A stretch of 64,000 nucleotides of DNA from Rotaria sp. Silwood1 (lineage: Eukaryota > Rotifera > Eurotatoria > Philodinida > Philodinidae): the NCBI GenBank assembly GCA_905250075.1, contig CAJNOP010000927.1:3990-67989 (forward strand), given 5' to 3'. Positions 20,770 to 32,050 of the stretch are shown here, piece after piece (the first letter of the stretch is position 1; every line of letters starts with the position of its first letter). Below the pieces are notes generated by a model that was given only the letters and a program-made list of their open reading frames with translations, was not told the origin of the DNA and did no database searches. The position numbers and the translations under genes were made by a program.

Positions 20770-20991
20770 GATGTATTGCTCCTTCTTACTCACATCCACA
20801 TCCCACGCACTCACACCTACACTCCACACACCCATACCGACATCCTTCGATATGCTATATTAAGAAATGAAAATTTGCCTACGCATAATATAATGAATAA
20901 TGTTTCTTCACAAATTTTCTATGATTTATTTCATGTTACAGATAAAATATTCCATTTATCGAAATCGAAAACGAAATTACACTTTCTTTAG
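20770..20991 (+). pseudogene. Possible gene fragment fused to a C-rich array
   Basis: A degenerate array (CACATCCCACGCACTCACAC and similar, about 20790-20838) runs into a ~50-residue protein-like stretch (AILRNENLPTHNIMNNVSSQ, IFYDLFHVTDKIFHLSKSK) that stops at 20991. As with the TPR piece, the coding-like part starts exactly where the array ends and has no independent start. Family not recognised. Confidence 0.35.
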
Positions 20992-21133
20992 TGTATACTT
21001 TTATTCTTGGATATATATTATTTTACACGAATAAAAAGTTTAAACTAATTGTTTCATAAAGAATATCGTTATTGAAATGTTTCAAGGATAATAAAAAAAA
21101 GTACAAAATGTTAAACATCATAAAGCACGATAA

Positions 21134-23545
21134 TCAATTTTTCAAACGCTTTTCATTATTGACGATGACATTTCTTATTTGGTCCAACTTAAATCGATGA
21201 TCTTCTTGATTATTTAAATCATCTCTAGAGTCACCATTCGATTGTGTTCGTTTTCGTTTAAGTTTCGAATTATACCTAAACGATTAATGAAATTCTTTCG
21301 AATAATTTTTACAATAATAAATCTAACCTTTCCAATTTCTGTATTTCAGTTTGTTGATCTTTTATAATTTGTCTTTTTTTTCTGTCATCTCTAAATACGT
21401 TACAAAACAAGCTAAATCATATAATTCTATTATCTTTAAAAACTTACTGTCGTAGATTAGCTAATTCATCCTCAATTTTCATCATCGCTTGATTCTGTTT
21501 AGTTTTATTTTCATTGTAAGACCTAGAATAAATACGATCGAAAAACTTCTGAATATTTCGAGTTTATATTTCAAAAGTTGTTTATTTTCTGCGATATATT
21601 TGTAAATTTCGAATAATTAATAAGAATATTCTCTTACTCAATTTGCCATTGAAAAAGTTTACGTTCTTCAAAAATTGATAATGGACGAAGTTTAAAACGA
21701 AATTTAATCGAATCTTTTTCCGGATTGAGAAATTCACCAATGGATAAATTGTTCAATTTATAATGTCTATTTTCAACACGAATCGTAAAGAACAAGAAAA
21801 AAAAAGAGAAAAATAATCATACTGATCAAAACCATTCGATTGTCCTTCTTTAAACCATCGAATACTTTTTAAGGCATAGTTATGTTTACTATCATTATGA
21901 TGATGATGAATCAATTCGACAAAGAGATTGTAACCAATCAATTGTGGTGCACCCTTATTCAAGCTGAACATAACAGAAAAATAAAAATCGGTATGAAGAT
22001 CTTTTCCATTCTAAATATATCAATATGTTGATTTATTTGATTATCGCGAAAAAGAGAACTAACTGGATAAATAATTAATGACCAATATTGATTGTGATCA
22101 AGTAGAATTGAAGGACTTGACATTAGCTCTCTATTTCGATATTTGACGGAGAATTGCTCAACTACAAATTCACCTATTTGCCAAGGAAGTGCTAGAGGAC
22201 TATAGAATGCAAAGCAATGCTTACAATTTCAAAAAGAATTATTCCTTGTACCTTCCACCGATATCATCCGATAAATCAACTTTCTCAACTTTAGGAACTT
22301 TTGGTCGTTGTGAGAGTTGTTGAAATATTTTTTGTTCTTGTTTGAACAATTCAATTTGATTGCACGATGTGATTGCTTTCATTAGCATAGCTTGTTTCTG
22401 TTTGTAAGCATCTCTTTCGTCTATTAAACTCTTTTGTTCATCTAAACATAAAAATTAAAATTTTAAAGATTTCTAAACTGTTATTTAAGGTTTAGTTGGA
22501 ATAAAAAGATCACCTTGAAACTTTTTCAAGTATTTCATAGCTTTAGATTCGATTTCAGTTTTAATCTTTGTTTGAAATTCTTCAAGTTCATTGAGGCTTT
22601 CTTTTCTACGTGTTTCAATTTGATCCATGATCGAACCCTACATTAATCTTAATGTGTTTATGCATCAGAAAAGAAACAGTTATCAAACCTTAATCTGAAT
22701 ACGTTTTTCCAATTGATCCAAATCCGATTGTACATTTTTTTCTTGTTCTTTGATAGCCACAAGAAGACGTTGTTGTGCAGCATCGAGTCGAGAATGAGTA
22801 TGCTGGATATGCTAAATAAATATTTCCAAAATGAAGAAAATCCTACTGCAGATCACTAAAGATTTGTTTTTCACTAAACTACACAATATACATCTATCAT
22901 AACACATCAACTCCATTTTATTTTTCGTCAGATATATTTTTTGATTATGATGACACATCAAGAAATAATTTCAGCAAGTTTTACATCACCTCTCCATCAA
23001 ACATAGGTAAAATACATTGAGCACAAATCGCTTTCGAGCATGTCGAACAGTATATACATAACTGTTGCTTTGCATGTTGAGAACATCTAGAAAATCAATA
23101 TCATAGTTGTTTTCTGCAATGAAATGTAACCCAAAATATTTACTCGTGCATTTTCATACGTTCAGATTCATTTGTTCGTTCATTAATCCGCTTTAGATGG
23201 TCAGAAAGCCAAGCGAGTTTGATGAATTCACTACGTTTTGTTAGTTTTCTATTAAAGATATTCACAAATGAGAAAATCAAATGTGTTTTTAAATACTAAA
23301 AAATTCAATTTACCGACAAATCGGACAGCTAACAATTCCAATATTTGTAGTTTGTCGAAACCAATTCTATAAATAACATAGACCGATGTATAAATGAATA
23401 TGGCAGTAAAAACTTTCAAAATTACATCAATGCAAAATGTACACACAAAGTTAGTACAGTATCGACAATTAACTGGTTCTTTAGGATAATCCAAACATAT
23501 CATACAAGTAAACATTGAATCCGGTTCCATATTTGATTTAGTCAT
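21134..23545 (-). CDS. TRIM37-like E3 ligase: RING, B-box, coiled coil, MATH
   Basis: A 13-exon model joins in frame to 514 aa. Exons: 23426-23545, 23314-23366, 23144-23248, 22990-23086, 22689-22811, 22514-22637, 22252-22441, 22064-22199, 21823-22010, 21638-21766, 21448-21522, 21328-21390, 21134-21275. The RING spans residues ~14-58 (FTCMICLDY, then CRYC, CTFC and SCPICRK). The B-box follows (HECSQHAKQQ, CIYCSTCSKAICAQC, HIQHTHSRLD), then a long Gln/Glu/Lys coiled coil. The next segment, YWSLIIYPNGKDLHTDFYFS then LNKGAPQLIGYNLFVEL, is a MATH/TRAF-type fold. The C-terminus is coiled and basic (NSKLKRKRTQ). This order is that of TRIM37, a RING ubiquitin ligase. Vertebrate TRIM37 is nearly twice as long, so orthology is not certain. 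All introns are short. Confidence 0.8.
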
Positions 23546-24310
23546 CTTCGGAAAAAAAAACTATCATTAGTCAACATTAGACTAAGCAGTTGTGATCCCT
23601 TTATTGCATATCTCCTCATTTCGACTCTTCTTCTCATCATAAGCATAGATCGAATGTCACTTTCTGACGAAATGAACGTCGCACTCTCACAGCCTCTACA
23701 TATCAAGCACGTCTCACGAACAAAAGCGAAGAGAGAAGAGTGGCATGAAAGAATGCATCACATACTTGACAAGAAACAGAGGGTGTGGGTTTTAATCTCT
23801 TTTTGACCCGAACTCCAAACACACCTTCATTCATATTTTTTTTGTCTTTATTACTTTCTTACAAATAATGGTATTCTGAATAATAAGAGTAAAATATTTT
23901 TTTCAACTGTAACTGAAACATAAGCGACATTACCCTCGATACGTCACCATAGAAGAGATAGTTTTTATTTTAAAATATGAGCTTCTCAATGTGAGATTCA
24001 TCTAAAATGGATCAATGGATTCTGATTATGTACATGATTCGATGATTCATAGGTGACTAACTATAGACTAAAATGCGAAGGTAAACAACGAATGAATATA
24101 ATCTCATCATTGCGCTGAACTACTATCTGCTCGTTCATTTTCACATCTTTTCTCTTCCTTTGACCGATATACCTATTTCTTTTTTTTTCTCCTTGTTAAG
24201 ATGGACAATGCGAGAAAGGTCATTGCATAACTCATTGCTTTCTTTTTTTCGATCGAATAGCATGAAATGCTCATATATATAGTCTATCGGAAAAATCGAC
24301 ACAAATATAT
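23546..24310. other. Intergenic upstream of the TRIM37-like gene
   Basis: Promoter side of the minus-strand gene. AGAGGGTGTGGGTTTT at about 23779 followed by CCAAACACACC near 23815 is a minimal G-then-C telomere-like pair. No coding region. Confidence 0.45.
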
Positions 24311-24440
24311 GTCGTGGTCAAAAATAAAATTCAGTCAAATTTAAAATTTGCCCGGTCCAAATTGAAATTTTATTTTTGCCCAATATAATCTCAGTCAAAA
24401 TTAAAATTTCAATTTTGACTAGACAAAATTGAAATTTTTT
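24310..24440. repeat. Self-complementary AAATT-rich hairpin region
   Basis: Alternating GTCAAA-TTTAAAATTTGC, AAATTGAAATTTTATTTTTG, GTCAAAATTAAAATTTCAAT and TTTTGACTAGACAAAATTGA are mutually complementary, so the region can fold into nested hairpins. No coding potential. Confidence 0.5.
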
Positions 24441-24544
24441 TCGATGAACAGAAGAAAATAAAAAAAAGAGAAAGTTAACATACTACTCAATTTGTTTTTA
24501 TTTTACAATAGTTTTAAACAAATATCTTATGAATTCTAAATTTA

Positions 24545-24880
24545 GTCTATTCCAGGTGAATGAATCCGATACCGGATTCGACCGGTCAACAAAATCCTAT
24601 GGAAATCTCGGTTACGGGATCACTAACGGATATGACGAGTCAGTCCTATTTTATTAGTTAAGTACTAATTAGCATCTTATCACAATAGTAGAGGTCGATC
24701 AGAGTCGCACTCTGAGATTCAATCGGATTCCGATAGTACGATCCGATCAGATTCAACACTCGGAATCCGGATGTCATTCCGTAATCCAGACTCCCATAGA
24801 ATTTCGTCGATCCTATAGAAACTCCAATATAATCTGATCGGATCCAACAGGAATCCGCTCGAATTCGATTGTCGGAATCA
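24545..24880. repeat. Cluster of GGATTC/GAATCC palindromic words
   Basis: Dense degenerate words recur on both strands: AATCCGATACCGGATTCGAC, CGGATTCCGATAG, GATCCGATCAGATTC, GGAATCCGGATGTC, CTGATCGGATCCAACAGGAA, TCGAATTCGATTGTCGGAAT. This is far above chance and immediately precedes a telomere-like array. Confidence 0.55.
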
Positions 24881-24887
24881 TTCTCCT

Positions 24888-25075
24888 AGAGAGTGTGTGG
24901 GTGTGGCTCTGGCTGTGACCGTGAATATAGTGGTCTCGTCGCCCATCCAAACACACCCACACCCACACACCCACATCCACACCCACACCCCCACACCCAC
25001 ACCCACCCACACCCACCACCCACACCCACACCCCCACATCCACACCCACCACCCACACCCACATCCACACCCAAC
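24888..25075. repeat. Telomere-like G-then-C array
   Basis: GAGTGTGTGGGTGTGG at about 24890, a ~50-bp spacer, then ~120 bp of CCCACA/CCACCC units (24953-25073). It ends 55 bp beyond the stop of the F-box gene. Open frames here are repeat readings. Confidence 0.8.
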
Positions 25076-25129
25076 TTTCGCAAACTCCTTTCTTTTATTG
25101 ATAGAATTTTTTAACACAAACAAAAATGA

Positions 25130-26898
25130 TTATAATAATAAAGGAAAATATTGATGAAAATTTTCTGGACAAACAAATGGTTCAGATATTTCAAGACATT
25201 TCAATTTACCACAAGTGGCACGTGCTGCATCATTTGTAAAATTGTTTGTAACTATTGCGAGTGGTTCGTATTTTATAAAAAGATTCAATAAACGAGGTAG
25301 ATGAATGTTTTTATCGAAGAGAAATTCTTCAACATAATCCATATGTGCCATAACTAGACTAAGAAGCAAAAGATAAGGAAATCTAATCAATGTAGATGAA
25401 TGTTGTTTATCTTTTTGTGGTTGACAATTAACTATGTATAATTCTTTGAGAAAAGGAAAATCTTGAGAGATTACTTGAAAGAAATAATGTTCAAAAGAAT
25501 ATGTTTCATCGGTCATAATCAAACACTGAACTTTATGAAACATACCACCTTGGAAAGAATTGTTCAGATGACAAAAATCTTCAAATTGATATGGAAGCGA
25601 ATAAACATGGCATATACCTGCGTTCTTCATTACGATAGTTTGAACATCTGAACCAATTTGTCCATTTACTCTTCCAATAAAACTACGTTGAATTTCTTCA
25701 TTCGATCTAAGATCAATTTTAATATTGTTGTTGAATAAACGTGTATCTATACTGAAAGTAAATTTTTTTAATCGTGGCATATAAATAAGGACTTCATCTT
25801 GTAATTGAATACCATCAATATAAGTCGAGTCAAATCTTATTACTGATAAGAATAAGATTAATTCTTCGAGATTTATCATTCGACGAAGTAATGGAATAAT
25901 TAAATTATCATAAGCCATTATTGGATAAACTGAAGTCAATGAGAAAGATTTCAATTTAGGAAGTTCTTTCTATCAAAAAAAAAATTAAGAATATTCATCT
26001 GTTTAGTTTCGTATTTTTTCCTCAAAAAAGAATTGATCGAAACAAAACTAACCGTATTCTTTATCTTTGATATGACAGGTGAAATTTTTAGGATACAAAT
26101 AATCAGCGTTGATAAACAATTGAGTCGTCCATCAAGAAGATAAAGACAATCAGCAAAATTGTCGACATTAATGTTCAATGTAGTTAATGTTGAAGATGTG
26201 CAATTTGTTGTTGATGGTTTGAAAATATGGACCGCCATTAAACGATAACGAGATGAAGAACAAAAATTTAAATAGACCAATCGTTTACATAATGATAAAA
26301 TCAAGATAAATATCTCTGATAAAGTTTTAGATAATGGTGGCATTACTGTCTTAACTTCCATATCAATACAGAGATGTGTAATTTGTTCAGAGAGAAGATT
26401 ACAGAGAATTGAATTACCTTAAATTTAAAAAAAAAATTCTTAATTTATATTTTCAGAATTTCATTATTATGTTAATTAATAATGAATAAAATGAAATAAT
26501 TTACCTTTTAAATATTGCAGAAGAATTTTTTCTTGAAAATCAACAAGTGATAATGAATAAAGTTGAGAATAGGTAAGAGTAAGAAGACGATCCATTGAAT
26601 ATGGTGCGACAGTAAGTTGATTTACTTGATGACGAATTCGAGGTAAGATTTGTTTACAAATTCTTGAAAGAACTTGATCATCAATTGAATAGATACGATC
26701 AAATACTGATCTGATGGTCATGGTGGTCATATTAAGATGACGAATATAAAGATGATCGAGTATTAATTGATTAAATCGTTCATTAACATCCACAATTGAA
26801 TAAAGAACATCAACCATATTCAGTTCCTTACAAATGATGAGTAAAATTTCATTCGGCAAATCAAGTATATTGAGATGATTTTTATTTGCAGTGTTCAT
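25130..26898 (-). CDS. F-box protein with LRR-like C-terminal region
   Basis: Exons 26505-26898, 26053-26417 and 25130-25969 join in frame to 532 aa. Residues ~12-55 are an F-box (ILDLPNEILLIICKELNMVD, then VLYSIVDVNERFNQLILDHL), the module that docks substrates to SKP1/CUL1 ubiquitin ligases. The remainder is Leu/Ile-rich with irregular repeats (FSLTSVYPIMAYDNLIIPLL; FPFLKELYIVNCQPQ; LLLLSLVMAHMDYVEEFLF), as in the expanded F-box family with degenerate leucine-rich repeats. Donors are GTAAAT and GTTAGT; acceptors are AAATTTAAG and TTTTTGATAG. The start ATG sets the F-box about ten residues from the N-terminus, as is common. Substrate unknown. Confidence 0.8.
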
Positions 26899-27659
26899 GT
26901 TTAATTCTTGATATCTATTCGTTTCAATTTCTATATGTTTCTTTTCTCTCGCTGTCGTCTAATAAGAATAATAAAGAAAAAATATTTATCTCGTTATTAG
27001 ACTATCATGATTTTAAATGATCACCTTTTTCTTTCTGTCTGAAATTTTTGTGTTATTCATTATCAGTGTATTCGTCAGGTCATTCTTCTTTCGTCATAAT
27101 GTTTATTATGTACGATGCTCTTGAGAGCGCAAAGTATGATGTTGAGATTATGGCATGGCGAAGCATTAGCCACCATAGCATGAGGAAGGTTTAAACTGAG
27201 AAAAAGGAAAGAAAATGCTCTCTACAATCGAAAGTGCACTAGGGTGTGGAGTGGGGTGGGATATGGGTGTTGTTTGGGTGAAGAGAAGATCCACAACGGC
27301 ATAGTCATACCAGCACTTACGCTCACGGTCGCACTCATGCACTCCCACAGCCACATTCACACCCGCCATTGTGATCGCATCGTGGATTAATTACCCACCA
27401 ACTGCACTCCTACGCATCATCTTCCTTTCAGACTCCTTCCAACAATAGCTTCTTTGTCACTTTCTTGCCATACGCACGTCAGTCCACTGATCAGAAAAAA
27501 ATACTTTATTCTAGACGTCGCTCTCTACTGGTCTACCCCGTTATATGTAATCTATATGCATGCAAAAAAGTTTTATTCACTGTCAAACACGCGCAGTACA
27601 ACGCTACACAATGACGCTCTTTATCTCTCTCAGAAAAGCATGTCCACTTTTTCACATAG
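26899..27659. other. Intergenic with G-then-C array
   Basis: AGGGTGTGGAGTGGGGTGGG at about 27241 then CACTCCCACAGCCACATTCA, CACCCGCC near 27340-27366 form another G-then-C pair. Near 27575-27625, GTACAACGCTACACAATGAC is alignable to the exon-intron junction of the LRR exon at 27743 and may be a decayed upstream LRR exon. Confidence 0.45.
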
Positions 27660-27890
27660 ACGCTCATAACACTAAATCTTCAACATAATCGAATCGGAGA
27701 CAAAGGAGTTCAACATCTAGCTGATGCATTACAACATAACACCGTGATACTCTTTCGCTCTTCATCTTTTCCATATACCCATCTGCACTTTTTCATACAG
27801 ACACTCGCCACACTAGATCTCTCTCGCAATCAAATTGGAGAGAAGCTTGAAAATCTTATACGGAAACTACTTCAGCGAAATAAACAATGA
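27660..27890 (+). pseudogene. 3' end of a leucine-rich-repeat (NLR/RNH1-type) gene
   Basis: Two phase-compatible exons are visible. Exon 27660-27743 (after TTTTTCACATAG) is 84 bp and encodes exactly one 28-residue LRR (TLITLNLQHNRIGDKGVQHL, ADALQHNT). Exon 27801-27890 (after TTTTTCATACAG) encodes TLATLDLSRNQIGEKLENLI, RKLLQRNKQ and a stop. The L-x-L-x2-N-x-IG pattern is the ribonuclease-inhibitor/NLR type. The intron between is only 57 bp with donor GTGATA. No intact upstream exons could be found, so this is a fragment or the tail of a decayed gene. Confidence 0.65.
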
Positions 27891-29082
27891 ATAAAACCAT
27901 GGATATTGAGATTGGTGATGGTTCAGTTAAACAACTGAAATAGTCAATTAAACACATGACTAATTAGTTTTCGTATCTGTGGTTGTAACAGTACCAGTAT
28001 TTTCTTTACTTTTTATGTAAGTGTACAAGAATGTTTACATACATTCAGATTTCATTTGAGAGATGAAATAAAAACCGTTTAGCTAGTCTATGCACCGATG
28101 TGGCTGTTGAGTCTGGAACGAAGAGTCATAGTGTTTATAGCGTCACTGCTTGTGGTCATTTTACAGTGAGAAATAGGCGTGCACACTGTTTTCAGTGTAA
28201 GTAAGCCTGAGCGATCTTCCGATTCAAAGGTTCCATCGAGAGTGTGTGCTTTTTTAATGAATGTTGGTCAACTCATTTGTTGTGAGTGTTAAGCTTATTT
28301 GTGCTTCAGCTCCTAATTGTGTGCATTGAATTGTGGAATGATTCCAAGTTATCGAAACTTCGTTTGTTATTTTTTAAAATATAATTTACTCATACTTGGT
28401 ATGTCTATTATCTAATGTTGATAAATTCACCTTCGAACGAGCTATTATGAATTTATAAATATCAGGCACATATGCTCAGCGATTTCATTTCTGTTGAAAT
28501 TGCTATGATGAGTACTTTATCGACAAAATAAACTGAATGTATATATTTGTGCAATGTTTCAGCATCTTATTGCTAGATCCACTATCTCGGCTTGAGGGTG
28601 TGGATGTGGGAGCCGGTATAAATCAAATGAACATCTACACTTCCGTACTCTGTAAAAAGAAATTTATTCTTCCATGAAGATGCAACAATATTCACATTTG
28701 AAAACAAAATTTGTACAAGATAAATGTTATGGGAAGAGAGAAATGAGATAGATGCTAATGATGTTTTCAAAAGAAGCACTCAGGTGTTTATAATAAGATA
28801 TAACAGTTTTATAAGATTTGTAAAAAAAATGCTTTCCAGTAAAACTTCATTATTGATGACATTCTTTAATGTAAAAATTCATTGAAAAATTTCAAATAAC
28901 AGGAGAATATTATGGAATATATATATGGATCGACATTAAGGAAACACACATTACCTAATACCTGAGCAAAATTAGAAAGATTCTTGAGAGAAAAATAGAT
29001 GTTTGTATTCTTGGTTATAAATGAGTTTCGACAAAAAGCTTCTCGATGCCATTTATCAAAATTAATTTTCACTAGGTTGTTG
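27891..29082. other. Intergenic
   Basis: No gene. GAGGGTGTGGATGTGGGAGC at about 28595 is another G-rich telomere-like word; a weak C-rich counterpart (ACATCTACACTTCC) follows at about 28630. Confidence 0.4.
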
Positions 29083-29259
29083 TTAAGTTGGATTATTGTT
29101 GTTTGTCACTTGTTGTGCTTGCTGCTCAAGAAAAGCTTGTTTTTCGAGTTCTTGTCGCAATATTTCGGCTGCTCGGAGAGCTGCTTCTCGATCATCTTCG
29201 TCAGCAGCATTAAGCATGCTATTAGCTATTGCTACCATGTTTGTGTTATTGTCGGCCAT
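29083..29259 (-). CDS. Small helical hypothetical protein (58 aa)
   Basis: The frame starts at ATGGCCGAC and reads MADNNTNMVAIANSMLNAAD, then a charged helix (EDDREAALRAAEILRQELEK, QAFLEQQAQQ) and an Asn-rich tail. It is strongly alpha-helical with heptad-like spacing. The frame extends 13 codons further upstream to another ATG. A donor-acceptor pair further 5' (ACAGTAAGTTATT near 29335 and ATTGACTAG near 29293) could place a short 5' UTR exon. Family unknown; a real small gene is plausible because the coding composition is unlike the AT-rich surroundings. Confidence 0.4.
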   Translation of the reverse strand: MADNNTNMVAIANSMLNAADEDDREAALRAAEILRQELEKQAFLEQQAQQVTNNNNPT

Positions 29260-29299
29260 TTTTCCACAAGTTATAAGAAGTGAAGCTGCGCTAGTCAAT

Positions 29300-31813
29300 A
29301 TAGAGAAATATTTAGTTATGCAACTAAATAATAACTTACTGTATTCGATTGGAATCTTTGCGTAATATGTAATACGATTTCTTTAAAGTTAGATTTTATT
29401 TATATATAAGTTCGACGCCTATCGGAAACTTCCATATTGGTAAGAACGTGATGCTTTACTTATTTCTGTAATAACTAAACATTATTGAATGAAACTTGGA
29501 ACCTTCCAAGGTATTAATTTTAGAAATCACTTTCTGAGAAACGATACACTTTCGCAAAAGAATCAAACAATAGTATAGAAAAGTAAATTTATTGTTTTTT
29601 ATGCTAGGTATGTGGTCGTACGCGTCTGGCATGATGAGTCATAAATATGACGGAGAACTATAACACAAAAACAGAGGATAAAAACGATCCTTTGCAGGAA
29701 CTCAAAGTAGACCTATCAGTATCATGTCAGGAGAAGCATCTAACCTTCGTTTTACGGATATAATAAGACTTTCGATTTTAACTGATCGCATTATTTCACT
29801 AATACTAAATTTTTTAATGTATGAGTTTCTGTTATATCGTTTATTATTTGCATTCATTCTATCGTGCACAAATTTGAAACAAACAAGAATCTATAATATT
29901 CGTCTATCGAAATATTTTGTAATTCTTCATAACGGTTAGTTTAACATGCGACTTTAGTCACAGGATAGTTCCGATTTTATAGCAATTTTTTTAGACGTTA
30001 CAGACCAAAAAGAATGATTAAAAAAAATAAATTCAAATGAAAAAAACTTTATATCGATCAACAACAATGCTTCATTGTCTTTAAATGTTCATGAAACTTC
30101 AAAATACATATAATAAGTGTTGACTTTTAATTTAATCTTAGATGATATCAATCTATGAAAAAAATCATTTGTTTAAGAGTAATAAAAAAGTTAAAATATT
30201 TTGCTTTGTTTTCATGAAGCTACTTGACATGCGTAACTGGTTAAAACAAGAAGAGTCATCTTTTTCACTGGAATAATTTCAAGAACTAGTAATCAAAAAC
30301 CCTTTTAATTTCACAATCTATAATAAGAAAGCCATTCAATTCATGCTATTAAATTTCACTACTGATAAATAAAATATCGTAGGAAATTCATTATTCATTT
30401 GAATATGTACAGTGTATGATATAAGCATGGTGATTTATTTTTGTTTTTTGAATGAAAAACAAGAGGAAGCTCATCAATATTTTCCATATTTGTATGAAAT
30501 TATTTTGGATGGTAAAGAAAAAAAACGAACGTCATGAAAAATTTTCCAACTTATTCTTTGACGTAGGTGCGAATCCTTCTTCTTTCTCACATGACACCTA
30601 GGAAGTATTATAATTGAATCAGAAAAAGAACGAAACAAGTGTCACCGAACAAATATTTATTTTTTTAGTTCCCCGTAAACCAATAAGGAACTACAATGCT
30701 TAGTCCGTATTCATGTCATACCATTTTTTACAACTACTGTCTACGTACGCGACCGTCAGAAGAACGAACGGGTTCTTTTAGACTAACGACAAATACTACC
30801 GATATAACGGGCATTCTACCGAATGGTCTGTGCATGATATTATATAGCTCAAATCACATGAATAATTTACAACAAGTTGAATATGAAAACCGACAAAAAA
30901 TATTTATGAATATTTTTTTTTTAGATAAGGCTTAAAACAACGAAGAATATTACTTGCAACTGATGATTATATTTTTTTAATTTTTTAACTTCTTTAATAA
31001 AAATATATAGAAATATTGTAAGGGAATAGCAACTAGTGATCAATCGCGAAAATTACTTCGAGACATTCAAATGTTTCATCTTTACAATTATTCAGCATTT
31101 TTGTCAAACATATTTAAACAGCAGAGTATAGGTAGAATCATTATCGATACTCACACCCTTGTATTTTGATTAAATGTAGAAATATGCTCAAACATAAACA
31201 ATTTTTGCATGACAAGAACTAATAGATTTTACAATACTTGTTCACTTACATTCTTTATCAGAATGTATTGATTTAGAGTTATTTAGTCAATATGAATTGA
31301 AGAGTGTGGGTGGGGATGGGGCTGGTGTGAGATAAGACACCTACACCCGGATCCACACCCACCCTCAGTATATTTGTACAAATGGTATTGAAGATTCAAA
31401 ATATCAAAGATGTATTAGAAAAAAAAGTGTATCTCAACATTCATTTCTTTAGAAGATCAGATCATTGCCCTTTACTAACATCATCATCAAATGCTTTGAA
31501 ATAGTTGAAAATTAATTAGAAAATAGTTTAATCTTTGAGATATCCTTCTTTTCGATTTTTCTGTAATGATATTGATAACTCATTCGATATACATTAAACG
31601 AATGTGTCAATCAATATAAGAGAACTTCTACGACAATTCTTATCATCACGCCTTCTTTTCTTTTTTGTTTTTAATATTATTTCTCGAGAGAAAAGAAGAA
31701 TAATGTGGATGCAAAGCAGACGAAATAATGATCTATCACAATTCGGTATTCATTTAGTGATATTAATAAATTGAACCAAGTACTTATCGAAAAGAAAAAT
31801 ATCTTTGATTAAC
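29300..31813. other. Long intergenic region
   Basis: No supportable gene. Short frames at 29724-29939 and 30696-30935 lack any motif. A G-then-C array lies at about 31302-31370 (GTGTGGGTGGGGATGGGGCT, then CACCTACACCC and CCACACCCACCCTC). Confidence 0.4.
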
Positions 31814-32050
31814 ATGGGTAGTCGCTGTACGAGCGTATCAATAACAACTGGAGATAATAGTTTTATCTATATTGATCCAGCTCTAATTCCGAAAGATAAT
31901 TGTACAAGTATTTCTCCTCTCATAGACATCTTATTTCTTATTTTCTTACTGTCGTTCATCATTTTTATTGTATGTTGTTGTTGTCGTCGACGTCGTCAAG
32001 CAAATCATGCATTAGTGACAACTGTACATCATCAAGAACAACTTCAATAA
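31814..32050 (+). CDS. Small single-pass membrane protein (78 aa)
   Basis: From the ATG at 31814 the frame encodes a short polar N-terminus (MGSRCTSVSITTGDN), a ~22-residue hydrophobic segment (ISPLIDILFLIFLLSFIIFI), then CCCCRRRRQA and a polar tail. Clustered cysteines followed by arginines just after the TM are typical of palmitoylated, cytosol-facing juxtamembrane segments. GAAATAAACGGG about 70 bp after the stop may be the poly(A) signal. No family recognised. Confidence 0.45.
   Translation: MGSRCTSVSITTGDNSFIYIDPALIPKDNCTSISPLIDILFLIFLLSFIIFIVCCCCRRRRQANHALVTTVHHQEQLQ

Noticed and set aside
24813..25154. Five overlapping frames of 65-85 codons
   Set aside because: All fall on the telomere-like array near 24888-25075.
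29724..29939. 71-codon hydrophobic plus frame starting ATGTCAGGAG
   Set aside because: One possible TM-like stretch but no splice or poly(A) support and no family signature.
30696..30935. 79-codon plus frame
   Set aside because: No recognisable features; ends in low-complexity A/T sequence.
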